49,465 bases of DNA from Bacillota bacterium (lineage in GTDB: Bacteria; Bacillota; Clostridia; Acetivibrionales; Acetivibrionaceae), in the NCBI GenBank assembly GCA_023398495.1, contig JAEWSG010000188.1:1-49465 (forward strand). Reading direction: 5' to 3'. Position 1 is the first letter of the stretch; every line of letters starts with the position of its first letter. Both the position numbers and the translations under genes were made by a program. A model generated the notes under the pieces. That model searched no databases. It had not been told where the DNA came from and saw only the letters and a list, made by a program, of their open reading frames with translations. This document shows positions 32,864-41,341 of this stretch, in pieces.

Positions 32864-34237
32864 ATGAAATTACCTGTTGATTTTTTAAATAAAATTGAAA
32901 ATCTTTTAGATGCTTCTGAGTACGAGGAATTTATAAAATCCTATGATCTTGCGAGATTTTACGGACTTAGAGTTAATACGCTTAAAATAAGTGCAGAAGA
33001 ATTTTTGAAAATATCGCCCTTTAAGCTTGAGCCAATTCCCTGGACAAGCGATGGCTTTTATTATAATGAAGGAGAAAATCCTGGGAAGCATCCTTATTAT
33101 TATGCAGGGCTGTATTATATACAGGAACCTAGTGCCATGTTGCCCGGAGCTGTAATGGATGCAAAACCGGGAGATAAGGTTTTAGACCTTTGTGCCGCCC
33201 CAGGAGGTAAAACTGTACAGATAGCAGCCAGTATGAAAGGTAAGGGATTGTTGGTTGCAAATGATATTAATTCCGACAGGGTCAAGGCACTTGTTAAAAA
33301 TGTTGAATTGTGTGGAGTAACGAATGCAGTAGTGACAAATGATTCGCCACAGAATCTTGCCAAAAAATTTAAACACTTTTTTGATAAAATCCTGGTTGAT
33401 GCACCATGTTCCGGTGAGGGAATGTTCAGAAAGGATGAAGACGCAGCAAAAAGTTGGGGAAAATATAAATGTGACCTTTGTTGCGGAATGCAAAGTGACA
33501 TTTTGGCATGTGTAGATGAAATGCTAAGGCCAGGGGGCTATTTGGTGTATTCAACCTGTACTTTTTCACCGGAAGAAAATGAACAAATGATTACTGCATT
33601 TTTGAACAAGCATCCGGATTATGAATTGGTTGAAGTGCCTAAAACCGCTGGGATAGCTGATGGACGGCCGCAGTGGTCTGATAATAATCCGGAGCTTAAA
33701 AAAGCAGCAAGATTATGGCCGCACAAGGTAAAAGGTGAAGGACATTTTGTAGCTTTGCTGCATAAAAAGGATAGCTGTTACAAGGTGTTTGAGAGCTTTG
33801 ACAAAACTATGGTATCGGGCAGCAATGAGGTGCTTGACAGTTTTAGAAACTTTGAGAAGGAAAATTTAAACATTATGGTTGAAGACCATTTTATTGTTAG
33901 AGGAAGCAATCTTTACTCATTACCTGTCAAACTACCCGACCTTTCAGGAGTTAAGGTTGCAAAATTTGGAAGGTATATTGGGGAAGCTGCAAAGGGTAGA
34001 TTTGAACCTTCACATTCATTTATTCTATCACTAGGTAGAGGTGACTTGAAAAATGTACAGGATTTTGCTTCAAATTCGAATGAAATAATAAGATACCTTA
34101 AAGGGGAAACACTGATAACTGAAGGTCAAAAAGGATATACTGGAATTCTGGCTGATGGTTATACTTTAGGCTGGGCTAAACAGACAGGAGATATGCTTAA
34201 GAATCTGTATCCAAAGGGCTGGAGAAAAATGAATTGA
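32864..34237 (+). CDS. RsmB/NOP-family RNA 5-methylcytosine methyltransferase
   Basis: A 457-residue SAM-dependent enzyme that methylates cytosine in rRNA or tRNA. VLDLCAAPGGKTVQIA is the SAM-binding motif; the catalytic cysteines are in DAPCSGEGMFRKD and YSTCTFSPEEN. The C-terminal about 150 residues form a PUA-like/RsmF-type domain (ending with SHSFILSLGRGD and LGWAKQTGDMLKNLYPKGWR). This matches RsmF-like proteins of Firmicutes; the exact base modified is not shown. A TATAAT box lies at 32833-32838 and GGAG before the ATG. Confidence 0.88.
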   Translation: MKLPVDFLNKIENLLDASEYEEFIKSYDLARFYGLRVNTLKISAEEFLKISPFKLEPIPWTSDGFYYNEGENPGKHPYYYAGLYYIQEPSAMLPGAVMDAKPGDKVLDLCAAPGGKTVQIAASMKGKGLLVANDINSDRVKALVKNVELCGVTNAVVTNDSPQNLAKKFKHFFDKILVDAPCSGEGMFRKDEDAAKSWGKYKCDLCCGMQSDILACVDEMLRPGGYLVYSTCTFSPEENEQMITAFLNKHPDYELVEVPKTAGIADGRPQWSDNNPELKKAARLWPHKVKGEGHFVALLHKKDSCYKVFESFDKTMVSGSNEVLDSFRNFEKENLNIMVEDHFIVRGSNLYSLPVKLPDLSGVKVAKFGRYIGEAAKGRFEPSHSFILSLGRGDLKNVQDFASNSNEIIRYLKGETLITEGQKGYTGILADGYTLGWAKQTGDMLKNLYPKGWRKMN

Positions 34238-34309
34238 TTTCAGGGAAATGTTTTTTTAAAAGAGTGCGGCCTGAAGGTCTGCGTGATTATTTATAAAGGA
34301 TGGGAAGAC

Positions 34310-35062
34310 ATGAGAGAAACACAAAGAGTGGACAAAATACTAGCTAACTTTGGGTTTGGCACACGAAGAGAGATTAAACTACTGGTAAAAAATGGTGATG
34401 TAAAGGTTAATGGCGAGATCATTAAAGACAGCGGCATGCATGTGGATCCAAAGACGAGTAAGATAGAAATATCTGGGCAGACTCTGAAATACAGGCAATA
34501 TATATATGTTATGATGAACAAGCCTGCAGGAGTTATATCTGCTACTTTTGATAATAAACATGAGACAGTGGTAGATATTTTACCGGAGGAGTATAAGTGT
34601 TTTGAACTTTTTCCCGTAGGAAGGCTGGATATAGATACTGAAGGGCTTCTCTTGATGACTAATGACGGACAGCTTGCACACGAGCTCTTATCTCCTAAAA
34701 AGCATGTTCCTAAAAAATATTTTGCATATATTGAGGGAGTAGTTTTGGAAGATGATATAAAGAAGTTTGAAGAGGGATTACTTTTAGAAGATGGATATAA
34801 AGCTCTTCCGGCTGAGCTGCACATTCTTTCACAGGATGAAATTTCAAGTGTTGAAGTGGTGATTTATGAAGGCAAGTTTCATCAGGTTAAAAGAATGTTT
34901 GAAGCTGTTGGGAAAAAAGTTAAGTACTTAAAAAGGGTTACCATGGGTAATCTAGTACTGGACGAAGCTCTTGCACTGGGTGAATGCCGTGAGCTAACGG
35001 AAAATGAGCTTGCAAATCTTATAAATGCAGTAAGGACAGACGACGATAGTAATTTAAACTAA
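34310..35062 (+). CDS. rsuA: RsuA-family pseudouridine synthase
   Basis: A 250-residue enzyme that turns uridine into pseudouridine in rRNA. An S4 RNA-binding domain (RVDKILANFGFGTRREIKLL) is followed by the catalytic domain with GRLDIDTEGLLLMTNDG, whose Asp is catalytic. The end VYEGKFHQVKRMF-type segment (IYEGKFHQVKRMFEAVGKKV) fits RsuA, which acts on 16S rRNA position 516 in E. coli. RluB/E/F-type activity is less likely by length. The start ATG 34310 has GGGAAG near; a GTG at 34283 is an alternative. Likely co-transcribed with the genes on both sides. Confidence 0.87.
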   Translation: MRETQRVDKILANFGFGTRREIKLLVKNGDVKVNGEIIKDSGMHVDPKTSKIEISGQTLKYRQYIYVMMNKPAGVISATFDNKHETVVDILPEEYKCFELFPVGRLDIDTEGLLLMTNDGQLAHELLSPKKHVPKKYFAYIEGVVLEDDIKKFEEGLLLEDGYKALPAELHILSQDEISSVEVVIYEGKFHQVKRMFEAVGKKVKYLKRVTMGNLVLDEALALGECRELTENELANLINAVRTDDDSNLN

Positions 35063-35081
35063 TTTATCAGGGTGGTAAAGT

Positions 35082-36263
35082 ATGAACAAACAGAGCTTAA
35101 ATAAACTTACTTTGTTTTTAACAGGGCTTGAAAGCCGTATAGAAGAAAACAGTGATTACTTTAAAAAAATAGATCTGATTTTCAAGTCGGGAACTAAAGA
35201 ATTTCCAGGCAGTGTAGTTTTTCAAGGTAATAAATTGAAGGTTAGTTACAGCGGGAATTCAGAAATAATTGAAAGAAGCTGGCTGGCTCTGAGGTTATCA
35301 AAACTTGCCCAGAATTATGACAGTCTGGTGCTTACATATGAAGAAAGAGGCACCACTATTTTTATTGAAGCAGATGATAAAAATGTAAGGATGAAAACCA
35401 AAGAGAATAAGGTTGAGGAAGTATTAGGCAATCACAGTGATATGCCACAGATATCAGACAGGGACTATTATATAAAAGTAGGACAGGCGGATGATTTATT
35501 AAGAGAGATCGGCATTTTAGCTGCTAACGGAAAGATAAAAAACGATATGATCCGAAAATATAACCAGATAGACCGCTTTGTTGAACTGATTGATGACCTG
35601 CTAAAGGACTTGCTTAAAGAGCATGAATCAATAACGATTTTGGACTGTGGTTGCGGAAAGTCATATCTGACTTTTGTCTTAAACTATTACATTAAGGAAG
35701 TATTAAAGAAACCATGTTATTTTATAGGTTTGGATAATTCATCGACAGTTATTGAAGCTTCAAAAAAAATTGCCGATAACCTTGGATATAACAATATGGA
35801 GTTTAAAGTTACGGATATAAGTAATTACAAGGCTCAAAGAGATGTACATATGGTTATAAGTCTGCATGCTTGTAATACAGCTACCGATCAGGCAATAGCT
35901 CTGGCGGTAAATAATAATGTCAAATCAATAGTCGTTGTGCCGTGTTGCCAGCAGGAAATATTAAGTCAGTATTCATATCCACCTTTTGAACAGATAATAA
36001 AGCATGGAATCCTTAAGGCAAGAATGGCAGATATAATTACTGACGGAGTGCGGGCTTTGTTGCTTGAAGCAATGGGCTTTAAAGTTTCTGTGGTGGAGTA
36101 TATTTCTCCAATTGAGACACCAAAAAATCTTATGATAAGGGCAATTAAAGTTCATCAGCCCAACTCAGCGAAACTTGAAGAATATAAAGAGTTGAAAAAG
36201 TTATTGGGTATACACCCAACATTGGAAAAACTAATATTTCTACATTCTTCTCTCTCTTTTTGA
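35082..36263 (+). CDS. Class I SAM-dependent methyltransferase (Methyltransf_32 type)
   Basis: A 393-residue protein. The N-terminal 160 residues are of unknown fold; the methyltransferase domain begins near residue 175 with ILDCGCGKSYLTFVLNYYI (SAM loop). Further motifs are VISLHACNTATDQAI and VVPCCQQEIL. The CCxQ motif places it with the GSTCD/TRM13-like proteins, and some of these act on RNA, which fits its place after two RNA-modifying enzymes. The substrate is unknown. It starts 19 bases after rsuA. Confidence 0.8.
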   Translation: MNKQSLNKLTLFLTGLESRIEENSDYFKKIDLIFKSGTKEFPGSVVFQGNKLKVSYSGNSEIIERSWLALRLSKLAQNYDSLVLTYEERGTTIFIEADDKNVRMKTKENKVEEVLGNHSDMPQISDRDYYIKVGQADDLLREIGILAANGKIKNDMIRKYNQIDRFVELIDDLLKDLLKEHESITILDCGCGKSYLTFVLNYYIKEVLKKPCYFIGLDNSSTVIEASKKIADNLGYNNMEFKVTDISNYKAQRDVHMVISLHACNTATDQAIALAVNNNVKSIVVVPCCQQEILSQYSYPPFEQIIKHGILKARMADIITDGVRALLLEAMGFKVSVVEYISPIETPKNLMIRAIKVHQPNSAKLEEYKELKKLLGIHPTLEKLIFLHSSLSF

Positions 36264-36615
36264 ATAATCGGTAGGAATATACATATATTAAATATAGCTA
36301 GTTTTTCTTTTATGTAAATCGGTTGACTATTATTGTTTTTTTTAATAAAATGATTTTGGGTATAATTATAAGAAGTATCTTATTATGGCAAATTTACAGG
36401 AAAAACTACGAATTATTTGTACTTTAGTAAATATTTTTTGTAAAATTTTAAATTTAATATTAATCTGTTTGTAAAATTATCCGACTAATATTTAAAGAAC
36501 ACTTTACCAAATTTAATTAGCTTTTGATTTGTAAAGATGGCATATTATAACTTAATTATTAAAGGCTTTTTGTGAAAAATGAAATTACTAAAATCTAATC
36601 GAAGAGGTGATTGTT
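36264..36615. other. Long AT-rich leader upstream of the CBM25-like gene
   Basis: This 352-base region has TTGACT (36323-36328) and TAAAAT (36346-36351) with a 17-base spacer, which would give a leader of about 260 bases. No hairpin or known riboswitch was recognised. Confidence 0.45.
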
Positions 36616-37155
36616 TTGGCAAAAACTAAGCAACTGTACGAAGAAAATGGTGTTGAACTCTCAAAAGCTACAATCAGTGTCGGCGATGAAGTAACCTTGC
36701 TATATAAAGGTTTGCTTGCTCAAAATGGTGCAGACTCTGTATATGCTCATATTGGTTACGGTGACAACTGGGAAAACAAAGAGTTTATCCCTATGGAAAA
36801 GGATAATGATGTATTTAGGACAACTATTAAAGTTAATTTGTCGGACAAGCTAAACGTAGCCTTTAAGGATAGCGTAGATAACTGGGATAATAATTCACTG
36901 CAGAATTATTCTTTTGATGTTTCTAAAAAAGCATCAAAATCTGCAAGTACTTCCGGTGAAAAGAAAACTGCTTCAAGAGTTAAAGCTACCGCAGTAAAGG
37001 CAGATCCGGCAAAAGAAAAGGACGAAGAAAAAACAAAAACTACAAGAGCGAAGACGACAGCAAAGGCTGTAGCATCAAAAGCATCAGAAACCAAGACTTC
37101 AGCGGCAAAGAAGACTACAACCAAGTCAACAGCCGGGAAAAAAACTGTTAAATAG
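36616..37155 (+). CDS. CBM25-like carbohydrate-binding protein with basic tail
   Basis: A 179-residue protein in two parts. Residues about 15-100 look like a starch/glycogen-binding module of the CBM25/26 type: VTLLYKGLLAQNGADSVYAH, a GDNWENKEFIPM core and the typical SVDNWDNNSLQNYSFDV end. Residues 105-179 are a low-complexity tail rich in Lys, Ala, Thr and Ser (histone-H1-like), strongly positive. There is no signal peptide, so it should be cytoplasmic. The start is TTG 36616 with GAGGTGA upstream; GTG 36607 overlaps that site. glgC and glgD lie 3 kb downstream. It may bind glycogen and also nucleic acid or membrane; this is inferred from composition only. Confidence 0.75.
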   Translation: MAKTKQLYEENGVELSKATISVGDEVTLLYKGLLAQNGADSVYAHIGYGDNWENKEFIPMEKDNDVFRTTIKVNLSDKLNVAFKDSVDNWDNNSLQNYSFDVSKKASKSASTSGEKKTASRVKATAVKADPAKEKDEEKTKTTRAKTTAKAVASKASETKTSAAKKTTTKSTAGKKTVK

Positions 37156-37275
37156 GTGCAGGTCTCCATTAACAAATGCTGATATGGTACTAGAAGAAAT
37201 GGACTTATGCACTATATGTTTTGCCCATAGAACATTGTATAATTAATTTATAATATGAAAAGGGGGCAATACTAA

Positions 37276-37419
37276 ATGGAAAAGGTAATGCAACCAAGAA
37301 AAACGATTAAGTTGACAGAAGCAGAAAAGAAAGTGCTTTCTGCATACTCTTCATATACAAGTGAAAGTGTTATGAAACCACTGCATTCTTGTATTACTGA
37401 CAAAAAAATAGTCAATTAA
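37276..37419 (+). CDS. Small 47-residue protein, unknown
   Basis: The start AAGGGGG - 7 bases - ATG is excellent and a clear terminator follows. The product begins MEKVMQPRKTIKLTEAEKKV and ends with CITDKKIVN; it is polar, without a membrane segment. It has two Cys-free basic/acidic stretches and one Cys near the end. No family is recognised. TATAAT-like boxes lie upstream near 37239. It is probably a genuine small gene. Confidence 0.55.
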   Translation: MEKVMQPRKTIKLTEAEKKVLSAYSSYTSESVMKPLHSCITDKKIVN

Positions 37420-37432
37420 AAATTTATAACAT

Positions 37433-37463
37433 AAAAAAAGAGGTAAATGACCTCTTTTTTTGT
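37433..37463 (+). terminator. Terminator after the small gene
   Basis: AAAAAAAGAGGT pairs with ACCTCTTTTTTT-like sequence around a short loop, with a T-run, 14 bases after the stop. Confidence 0.85.
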
Positions 37464-37491
37464 TTGGAAAATTTATTTTTTATGTTTATCG

Positions 37492-37510
37492 TATACCCAT
37501 ACGGGGTATA
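37492..37510 (+). promoter_or_regulatory. CsoR/CstR-type operator upstream of glutaredoxin
   Basis: TATACCCATACGGGGTATA is a near-perfect palindrome with the ATACCC-N4-GGGTAT pattern of operators bound by CsoR-family regulators (copper-sensing CsoR, persulfide-sensing CstR). It lies 43 bases before the glutaredoxin ATG, in the promoter area. Confidence 0.6.
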
Positions 37511-37552
37511 TTAATAATGTAATAGATTTTGAATTATCAGGAGATGATTTTT

Positions 37553-37783
37553 ATGACTGTAAAAGTATACTCAACACCTACATGCCCATGGTGTACCATT
37601 GCAAAGCGATATCTGACATCGAAGAATGTATCGTTTGATGATTTAGATGTGTCAAAAGACAGGAATGCGGCGGCAGAGATGGTCCAAAAATCAGGTCAAA
37701 GAGGTGTACCGGTGCTGGATATAGACGGAAATATAATTGTTGGTTTTGATCAGAAAACCATTGACAGTCTTATAAATGCATAA
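37553..37783 (+). CDS. Glutaredoxin-like thiol-disulfide protein
   Basis: A 76-residue thioredoxin-fold protein with active site CPWC (Cys11, Cys14) after VKVYSTPTC. Other conserved parts are the cis-Pro segment GVPVLDIDG and GFDQKTIDSL. Size and motif fit NrdH/glutaredoxin-family proteins of clostridia, which reduce disulfides or act in persulfide or metal stress. Start ATG 37553 has AGGAGATGA upstream; a TTG at 37529 lies before it. A CsoR/CstR-like operator lies upstream, which suggests induction by copper or reactive sulfur. Confidence 0.88.
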   Translation: MTVKVYSTPTCPWCTIAKRYLTSKNVSFDDLDVSKDRNAAAEMVQKSGQRGVPVLDIDGNIIVGFDQKTIDSLINA

Positions 37784-38088
37784 GAAAGAAAAAGTGAAAT
37801 AAATAAAAGCCGAAATTTCTTAAATTGTTAACGGGGATAGACTTATACGTCTATCCCCGTTAACAAATCATTTGACAATAATTTAATATAGTATTAATAT
37901 TATTTTATAAATATTATTTTTGTACTTTTGTAACATTTGTGCAGGAGTGTCCTGTTGATTATATTTAATTTGATCTGTATTTTTTGAGCATTTCTAAGTT
38001 TTTAGCAATATTATTCTATTGCGTGGATTATAATTATACAAGCAAAATACTGCAGCTATTTTAACGTAACAAAAGGGAGGATCTTGCA
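37784..38088. other. Intergenic region with strong hairpin
   Basis: A perfect 18-bp stem (TTGTTAACGGGGATAGAC 37825-37842 with 37849-37866) with a 6-base loop lies 41 bases after the glutaredoxin stop. It lacks a T-run. The rest is AT-rich and leads to the GGGAGGA site of the YesN-type gene. Confidence 0.6.
37825..37866. terminator. Perfect 18-bp hairpin after glutaredoxin
   Basis: The arms are fully complementary with loop TTATAC. The following bases are ATCATTTG, so termination would not be of the standard T-run type. Confidence 0.55.
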
Positions 38089-39729
38089 TTGTTTAGCGTC
38101 ATGATTGTTGATGATGACCCGTTAATCTGTGAATGGCTAACAACTCAAATAAATTGGAATCAGTTGGGGTTTGAAGTTGGTTATATTGCAAATAATGGTA
38201 TTGATGCATTACATAGACTTAATGAATATAATCCTGATATTATTATTGCGGATATTAGTATGCCCAAAATGGGTGGCATAGAACTTTTAAATTATATTAA
38301 GGAATATGACAAAAGGTCACAGCTTGTTTTTTTGAGTGATGAGAGTGATTATCCTCATGTTAAGCAGGGAATGCTGTTAGGAGCATTTGGCTATATTATG
38401 AAGCCAATAGACAAGGATAATCTTCTCGAATTAATGAAAAAAGTTTTTGATCATCTTATGGTTGATAAGCTGGAAGAAGAGAAAAAGAGAAAGATCAAAG
38501 AAAAAATTGAGCTTTTCAGAGAACGGGTGCTCTACGACATTTTAAGAGGAAAAGAGTATTTGCTTCAAAAATTTGATGATATTGTTGATGAGTATGGAAT
38601 AAATCTGCATAAAGGTGCTGTACAGGTTGCCATCGTAGAGATAGGCAATTTTGATGCAAATTCGAAGGAACTTGTGAAGAGTGGTAAGTTCGATGAACTT
38701 ACAAAAAAGGTTCGCAACAGAATATTCGAAATGGCTGACGATTTTGGCGGAATCGGCTGTGTAATAGGCGATATGGATATAGGGATACTTAGTGTGATTA
38801 TCCAACCGTTTAGTGAAATTCGATTAAACGAATTTGATGAAATATCCTATTCTTTTTTCTCAAAGCTACTGGAAAAAATTAAGCAGGAAATGGATGTTAG
38901 AGTAACTATTGGTGTTGGTAATATCCAACAGCAGGTAAATGAGATCAGCTTGAGTTATATGGGTGCAAAAGCTGCGTTGCGACATAAATATATCATAGGT
39001 GGCAACCGTGTCATACATATAAAAGATTTTGATTTTGAGGAGAAGCAAAAAATCTTATATCCTGCAGAGAGGGAAAAACTCCTGACAGAATACATAATGT
39101 CAGCTGATGAAAGATCTGTGCAGTTGATTAACAATTTATTTAATGAAATAAGTCTGGGCTCGCAGGGAGTGTTAAAGAGAATAGCTTTTGCTGCTAATCA
39201 GTTGGTTTATAATATATCACGTTATCTGGATTCCCAATATGGCTATATCAAAAAACTGTATGATTTTAACAAGTTTTCGGAAGTGGACTTTACAACTTTT
39301 AACTCGGAAGAGGAAATAAAGGGATATTTTATAAATATCGTCAACGATTTAACAGAAGTAATCAAAAAGTATAAGCCAGGTCATGGGAATCCAATAATAG
39401 TTAAGGCTTGTGACTATGTTCTTCAACACATTGATGAAGATATAACACTCATGACCATATCTGATAAATTAAACCTCAGTAAAAATTATTTTTGTTCTCT
39501 GTTTAAGCAGGAGACAGGTTACAATTTCCTTGAATACGTAACTACTGTTAAAATGGAGTGGGCAAAAAGGCTGCTGAAGGACGGAAATTGTAAAACCTAT
39601 GAAGTAAGCGATATGCTGGGTTATCGGGAATCAAGCTATTTCAGCAGGTTGTTCAGAAAATACACGGAAAAAAGCCCGGCTGAATACAAAAAGATGTTTA
39701 AGAGTGATGGAAACGAAGCAAACGAGTAA
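38089..39729 (+). CDS. YesN-type response regulator (receiver + AraC HTH)
   Basis: A 546-residue regulator. Receiver domain 1-125: MIVDDDPLICEWL, phospho-acceptor Asp55 (IIIADISMPKMGG) and MKPID. A middle domain of about 270 residues of unknown role follows, and the C-terminal AraC/HTH_18 DNA-binding domain spans about 440-540 (NLSKNYFCSLFKQETGYNFL, SYFSRLFRKYTEKSPAEYKK). Such regulators usually work with a YesM-type sensor kinase and control sugar uptake; no kinase gene is next to it. The start is TTG with GGGAGGA upstream. It stands just upstream of glgC but a terminator separates them. Confidence 0.9.
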   Translation: MFSVMIVDDDPLICEWLTTQINWNQLGFEVGYIANNGIDALHRLNEYNPDIIIADISMPKMGGIELLNYIKEYDKRSQLVFLSDESDYPHVKQGMLLGAFGYIMKPIDKDNLLELMKKVFDHLMVDKLEEEKKRKIKEKIELFRERVLYDILRGKEYLLQKFDDIVDEYGINLHKGAVQVAIVEIGNFDANSKELVKSGKFDELTKKVRNRIFEMADDFGGIGCVIGDMDIGILSVIIQPFSEIRLNEFDEISYSFFSKLLEKIKQEMDVRVTIGVGNIQQQVNEISLSYMGAKAALRHKYIIGGNRVIHIKDFDFEEKQKILYPAEREKLLTEYIMSADERSVQLINNLFNEISLGSQGVLKRIAFAANQLVYNISRYLDSQYGYIKKLYDFNKFSEVDFTTFNSEEEIKGYFINIVNDLTEVIKKYKPGHGNPIIVKACDYVLQHIDEDITLMTISDKLNLSKNYFCSLFKQETGYNFLEYVTTVKMEWAKRLLKDGNCKTYEVSDMLGYRESSYFSRLFRKYTEKSPAEYKKMFKSDGNEANE

Positions 39730-40060
39730 AATTTTTTTAGATTTTATGTATTTATTGGTGAATTGTGAATACAATAATGTAATGGTAGACAAGAGTTACC
39801 TGAACGAACAATAGTTTACATTTTTTGTATATTTTAAAAGAGATGGAACTGTGCCCCGTACAATATGGGAAAGAGTCATGTTACGGGGCACTAGTATTTT
39901 TTTGGCATGATGCAAGGAGCACTTCCTTTGTAATAAACCTTTAGTAGTTTATTAGTGTTTATTATTTTGTTTTAACCAGTTTTTTTATATTAAAAAAGGA
40001 TAAAGTGACGATATATAGAATATATAACTTAAACATAATCATAGCAAGGTGGGGGATTTA
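39730..40060. other. Intergenic region upstream of glgC
   Basis: It contains the terminator at 39851-39904 and an AT-rich stretch that should carry the glgC promoter; no well-spaced consensus pair was found. GGTGGGGG lies just before the glgC ATG. Confidence 0.45.
39851..39904 (+). terminator. Terminator between YesN-type gene and glgC
   Basis: GTGCCCCGTA (39851-39860) pairs with TACGGGGCAC (39882-39891), followed by TAGTATTTTTTT. Confidence 0.8.
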
Positions 40061-41341
40061 ATGCAGAATAAGGAGATTATTGCTTTATTGTTGGCAGGAG
40101 GACAGGGTAGCAGACTAGGTATATTGACCAAGAATATTGCAAAACCGGCAGTTTCTTATGGTGGGAAATATAGAATAATTGATTTCTCTCTTAGCAATTG
40201 TATAAACTCTGATATTGATACAGTAGGCGTTCTTACTCAATATCAACCATTAGAACTCAATGCTCATATAGGAATCGGAAAACCATGGGATATGGATAGA
40301 ATTGATGGCGGCGTAACGATACTTTCCCCTTATCTTAAAGCTGAAATAGGAGAATGGTATAAGGGGACTGCAAACGCAGTATTCCAAAACATTCATTATG
40401 TTGACAAGCATTCGCCGCAATACGTTGTAATATTATCCGGAGACCATATATATAAGATGGATTATTCAAAAATGCTTGATTTTCACAAAGAGAAGAATGC
40501 AGATGCTACGATTTCAGTAATTAATGTACCCTTTGAAGAAGCTTCAAGATACGGTATAATGAATACTCAGGAAAACGGAAAAATTTATGAATTTCAGGAG
40601 AAACCCGCCAATCCAATAAGTAACCTGGCCTCAATGGGGGTATATATATTCACATGGGAAGTTTTAAGGGATTACCTTATAAGGGATGATCAGAATCAGG
40701 ATTCAGACCACGACTTTGGTAAAAATATTATACCAATGATGCTAAATGAAGGTAAAAGCATGTGGGCGTATGGCTTCAGCGGTTATTGGCGTGATGTTGG
40801 AACAATACAAGCTTTCTGGGAGTCTAATATGGATCTTATCAGCAGGGTTCCGGATTTCAATCTTTTTGATCATGCCTGGAAGATATTTACTCCAAATCCT
40901 GTAAAGCCTGCACACTATATCGGACCGGAAGGCAGCATAAAGAAGGCAATCGTTTCTGAAGGGTGTATGATCTATGGAAAAGTAAAAAATTCAGTTATTT
41001 TTCCAGGTGCCTATATATCAGAAGGAGCAGTTATTGAAGATTCAATAATAATGTCTGATGCTTTCGTAGGAAAGGATACTTATATCAGCCAGTGTATTTT
41101 GGGTGAAAAGGTCAGAGTTGGAAACAAGGTAAAGATGGGCTTTGGTGAAAATACATATAATGAGTTGAAGCCTTCTATATATGATTCGGGTATAACCGTT
41201 GCAGGTGATAAGGCTGTCATACCTGATGGGTGTATTATAGGCAAGAATGTGGTTATTGATGTGGGTATAAATGAGGACGAGTTCTGTTCATTAGATATTG
41301 AATCAGGAAAAAGTGTTTTAAAAGGGGGGGAATGTGAATGA
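40061..41341 (+). CDS. glgC: Glucose-1-phosphate adenylyltransferase
   Basis: A 426-residue enzyme that makes ADP-glucose from glucose 1-phosphate and ATP, the committed step of glycogen synthesis. LLAGGQGSRLGILTKNIAKP is the nucleotide-binding signature; GTANAVFQN and SGDHIYKMDY are in the sugar-nucleotide domain, and a C-terminal left-handed beta-helix spans about 290-426. Start ATG 40061 follows GGTGGGGG; the GTG at 40049 lies within that site. The stop overlaps the glgD start by 4 bases (ATGA), so the two are translated together and probably form the GlgC/GlgD enzyme known from Firmicutes. Confidence 0.95.
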   Translation: MQNKEIIALLLAGGQGSRLGILTKNIAKPAVSYGGKYRIIDFSLSNCINSDIDTVGVLTQYQPLELNAHIGIGKPWDMDRIDGGVTILSPYLKAEIGEWYKGTANAVFQNIHYVDKHSPQYVVILSGDHIYKMDYSKMLDFHKEKNADATISVINVPFEEASRYGIMNTQENGKIYEFQEKPANPISNLASMGVYIFTWEVLRDYLIRDDQNQDSDHDFGKNIIPMMLNEGKSMWAYGFSGYWRDVGTIQAFWESNMDLISRVPDFNLFDHAWKIFTPNPVKPAHYIGPEGSIKKAIVSEGCMIYGKVKNSVIFPGAYISEGAVIEDSIIMSDAFVGKDTYISQCILGEKVRVGNKVKMGFGENTYNELKPSIYDSGITVAGDKAVIPDGCIIGKNVVIDVGINEDEFCSLDIESGKSVLKGGECE

